This document shows positions 19,307 through 20,987 of a stretch of DNA of 20,987 nucleotides, one piece after another. The notes under the pieces are model-generated. The model ran no database searches and was not told where the DNA came from. It saw only the letters and a program-made list of their open reading frames with translations. How positions within the stretch are numbered: position 1 is the stretch's first letter; the number at the start of each line of letters is the position of its first letter. The position numbers and the translations under genes were made by a program. The stretch is taken from IMG/VR virus record IMGVR_UViG_3300042691_019518, positions 1 through 20,987 of that record; one strand, given 5' to 3'. This DNA comes from a virus.

Positions 19307-19780
19307 CCTCAATTGGTGTGGCTGATTTGCCACAGGTTCAAACGCTTCGATAAACACATGATGATCATCCCCTGAACGCCGTATGCAGCGATCAGCAGCA
19401 GTGTAGAGAGCAGCCCACGTATCGCCCGGGATAGTCTCATAGACAGCTTCCTTGCCCCAGTGATCCCTGTAGCAGATCTCACGTGCAGCAGTGTAGGGGT
19501 GCTCAGCAGCTAGATCGGGAACTTCGTAAAGACTCCAAATCGTCTTCAACCCCAGCTGCTGCTGTACTGTGCGATAGTGATCGTGCTTGCGATCGAAGGC
19601 AGTGTTGTCCTGTGCATATGCATCATCTAGGCTGTCTTCGAAATCACGGACCACACGCTGCAGACGTTCTGCTAGAGTGTCTGAGATCACCCCTGATAAC
19701 TGCTGCTGTACTGTGCGCAGCTCGCACAGGCTATTATGTAACAGGGTGAAGTCTTTGCCTTTAAGGGTCACTGTTTCCAT
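19289..19780 (-). CDS. Conserved phage protein, unknown function (163 aa)
   Basis: A helical N-terminal half with two RTVQQQL repeats (about residues 23-29 and 70-76) and an acidic middle (DFEDSLDDAYAQDN). The C-terminal part contains WAALYTAADRCIRRSGDDHH and VFIEAF, motifs I recall from uncharacterised proteins of many phages. The ATG follows the previous stop directly without a good site, so it is likely coupled. Second gene of the 20117 operon. Confidence 0.82.
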   Translation of the reverse strand: METVTLKGKDFTLLHNSLCELRTVQQQLSGVISDTLAERLQRVVRDFEDSLDDAYAQDNTAFDRKHDHYRTVQQQLGLKTIWSLYEVPDLAAEHPYTAAREICYRDHWGKEAVYETIPGDTWAALYTAADRCIRRSGDDHHVFIEAFEPVANQPHQLRLTTGS

Positions 19781-20086
19781 TTACATGCTCCAGTACAGTT
19801 CAGATGAAGGATCGCAGCTACGAGGAGTGTTGACACTCTGTGTGAACTCTTGGCCCGTCATCAAGTTGCGCTTGGTGACACGCTGCTCTATCAGCATATG
19901 ATAATATTGGCTCTCAGCTATAGCCCATTTAAACAACGGATCATCTTCATGCGCATTGCTGCCCGGCACATAGGGATTCTTCCTAGCGTAAGCTTTGTGC
20001 GCTTTAGTGATCCTGGACTTAGCTGCTGCTATAGTAGCATATGCATCGATCCGTTTGCTAGTTGCTTTATCGTATACTACCCACAT
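19781..20086 (-). CDS. Small protein, unknown function (101 aa)
   Basis: An N-terminal strand (MWVVYDKATSKRIDAY), basic helices (AAAKSRITKAHKAYARKNP) and an aromatic middle (FKWAIAESQYYHMLIEQ). It is soluble. I have seen similar sequences only as phage hypotheticals. An AAGGAGCGTACT site and its own promoter precede it. First gene of a two-gene operon. Confidence 0.77.
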   Translation of the reverse strand: MWVVYDKATSKRIDAYATIAAAKSRITKAHKAYARKNPYVPGSNAHEDDPLFKWAIAESQYYHMLIEQRVTKRNLMTGQEFTQSVNTPRSCDPSSELYWSM

Positions 20087-20116
20087 AGTACGCTCCTTGT
20101 TAACGCTACAGACACA

Positions 20117-20145
20117 ATTGTACAGCCAAAATCGCAGCTTGTCAA
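20117..20145 (-). promoter_or_regulatory. Sigma70-type promoter (20086 operon)
   Basis: TTGACA, 17 bases, TACAAT. The TGA in the -35 box is the stop of the GIY-YIG-like gene. Confidence 0.9.
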
Positions 20146-20462
20146 GTGCCGCGCTTGTCAGTGTTGTAAAATGGACGCAGTTCGCGGATTAATTCACGCT
20201 CGCGAGCATGTGCTTCACGCTTGCCGCGGACGATCTCTACGATCCTGACATCGATATCTTCTTTGCTGCTGTAGCCGCGTAACAGCTCACAGAGGGTCCA
20301 ATCTTTGGTTTCTTTCTGTGCGCGATAGTAGTGTTTGGCTATGCGGGCACGTACACTCTTTAATACAGTAGACTCAGTCTTGGCTGTGACACCCACGTAG
20401 ATGCCCTCAGGGCCCTGTATCTGATATATGATGTGATTACGATCTGATCTCTTTGCTCGCAC
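20142..20462 (-). CDS. GIY-YIG-fold nuclease-like protein (106 aa)
   Basis: The core fits GIY-YIG endonucleases: IYQI (12-15) for GIY, YVGVT (22-26) for YIG, a conserved Arg and His (R40, H44), the metal-binding Glu in ARERELI (E88 or E90) and the Asn in FYNTD (N100). There is no extra DNA-binding domain, so it may be a stand-alone nuclease or an inactive relative; it is close to the shortest size for the fold. The start is a GTG at 20462 directly after AAGGAGCGAACA, in line with neighbouring genes; an upstream in-frame GTG lies in that site. It lies near the tRNA cluster. Confidence 0.8.
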   Translation of the reverse strand: MRAKRSDRNHIIYQIQGPEGIYVGVTAKTESTVLKSVRARIAKHYYRAQKETKDWTLCELLRGYSSKEDIDVRIVEIVRGKREAHARERELIRELRPFYNTDKRGT

Positions 20463-20486
20463 TGTTCGCTCCTTCACTATGCATAT

Positions 20487-20515
20487 AGTATAGCATCAGG
20501 AGCCCAAAATGTCAA
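20487..20515 (-). promoter_or_regulatory. Sigma70-type promoter (20462 gene)
   Basis: TTGACA, 17 bases, TATACT with extended TGC. Confidence 0.92.
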
Positions 20516-20589
20516 CCAAAAAGATCCGTAGTTGAGCTAGCTGTAGGGTTTTGTGCCCCTTGAGAATGCAGCACTGCAGATCACAGGGA

Positions 20590-20727
20590 TCAGCGTGTGG
20601 CCCAAAGTACTAGCACCACGGCTGCTGCGCAGATACCCACGATGACCCCTACACGCTGCATGGGCCACAGCTCTGTGTACCAGCGTTTGAATCCGTCCAT
20701 TGGGTCTAAGGGGTTGGGTTGTCTCAT
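20590..20727 (-). CDS. Single-span small membrane protein (45 aa)
   Basis: The polar start MRQPNPLDPMDGFKRWYTEL is followed by one hydrophobic helix (about residues 25-43) and a short basic end. There is no Shine-Dalgarno. The ATG lies 7 bases after the encoded CCA of tRNA-Leu, so it is probably read from the tRNA transcript. No family is recognised. The remaining bases to the next promoter (20516-20589) hold no certain gene. Confidence 0.6.
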   Translation of the reverse strand: MRQPNPLDPMDGFKRWYTELWPMQRVGVIVGICAAAVVLVLWATR

Positions 20728-20734
20728 AGTTGTA

Positions 20735-20821
20735 TGGTGCCCGGAGCCGGAATCGAACCGGCACGCTCGTTAAAGCGAGAGATTTTAAGTCTCTTGTGTC
20801 TACCTATTTCACCATCCGGGC
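20735..20821 (-). tRNA. tRNA-Leu (anticodon UAA)
   Basis: A full cloverleaf of 87 bases with a 7-base acceptor GCCCGGA/TCCGGGC, a long variable arm as in class II tRNAs, an anticodon loop with TAA, a TTCGATT T-loop and an encoded CCA. Confidence 0.95.
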
Positions 20822-20839
20822 TAGTTGTGCTGCGTTAAC

Positions 20840-20916
20840 TGGCCACGCCTAAGGGATTCGAACCCCTGACCCACAGCTTAGAAGGCTGTTGCTCTATCCA
20901 ACTGAGCTAAGGCGTG
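20840..20916 (-). tRNA. tRNA-Arg (anticodon UCU)
   Basis: 77 bases with acceptor CACGCCT/AGGCGTG, D-arm GCTCAGTTGGATAGAGC, anticodon TCT in CAGCCTTCTAAGCTG and an encoded CCA. It would read AGA/AGG codons. Confidence 0.95.
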
Positions 20917-20918
20917 AG

Positions 20919-20987
<69 letters not shown>

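Noticed and set aside
20537-20764. 75-codon minus-strand frame whose end (LIPVICSAAF) resembles the 8008-8160 lipoprotein (LIPVIVSAALF)
   Set aside because: Most of it overlaps the tRNA-Leu and the 45-residue gene, and the lipobox is lost. At most a 22-residue remnant; the likeness is too short to call.

Overview
The window looks like part of a large tailed-phage genome with T4-like affinities. The visible basis is a T4 gp41/DnaB-type replicative helicase cut by the left edge, two exact T4-late-type TATAAATA boxes in front of genes, dense short genes that overlap by 1-23 bases, three tRNA genes with encoded CCA at the right edge, and many phage-type small proteins. Lipobox lipoproteins and strong Shine-Dalgarno sites suggest a Gram-negative host. 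The host cannot be named from the sequence alone. No gene-free stretch exceeds 300 bases; the longest is about 170 bases (6788-6957).

Layout. (1) 2-2481, plus strand: helicase, two small proteins and a nucleotidyltransferase-fold protein, nearly without gaps. (2) 2478-3164, minus: a Bax-inhibitor-1 family membrane protein behind its own sigma70-type promoter. (3) 3293-4544: a plus-strand GNAT-like protein facing a short minus-strand set of small proteins, several of whose starts lack a Shine-Dalgarno but lie 5-8 bases after a TATAAATA-like box. (4) 4580-6104, plus: a coupled string of small secreted or membrane proteins and a 261-residue membrane protein, closed by a strong terminator at 6143-6166. 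(5) 6181-6680: two tail-to-tail DUF2061 genes separated by an AGCG-rich tract. (6) 6677-20727, all minus: about 37 mostly small genes arranged as some 18 mini-operons.

The minus-strand block is very uniform. Nearly every operon has a promoter of the form TTGACA, exactly 17 bases, then TATACT, TATAAT or a near match. This is followed by a GGAGCGA-type ribosome binding site and one to a few genes, sometimes closed by a hairpin with a T-run. In several places the TTGACA box supplies the TGA stop codon of the gene before it. This is what an early or middle region read by host RNA polymerase would look like, while the left part with TATAAATA boxes looks late (inference).

Recognisable functions in the block: a MoxR-type AAA+ ATPase next to a HEXXH/VWA protein (a RavA-ViaA-like pairing), a second AAA+ ATPase with an unusual N-terminal region, a SWIM zinc-finger protein, a GcrA-like Cys/His protein, a winged-helix-like small regulator, a GIY-YIG-fold protein, a DUF1281-like protein, and many small membrane proteins, lipoproteins and conserved phage proteins of unknown function. 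The best candidates for something undescribed are the MoxR/VWA/AAA ensemble, the standardised promoter and ribosome-binding-site architecture, the apparently leaderless starts, and the overlapping microprotein operon at 6958-7948.
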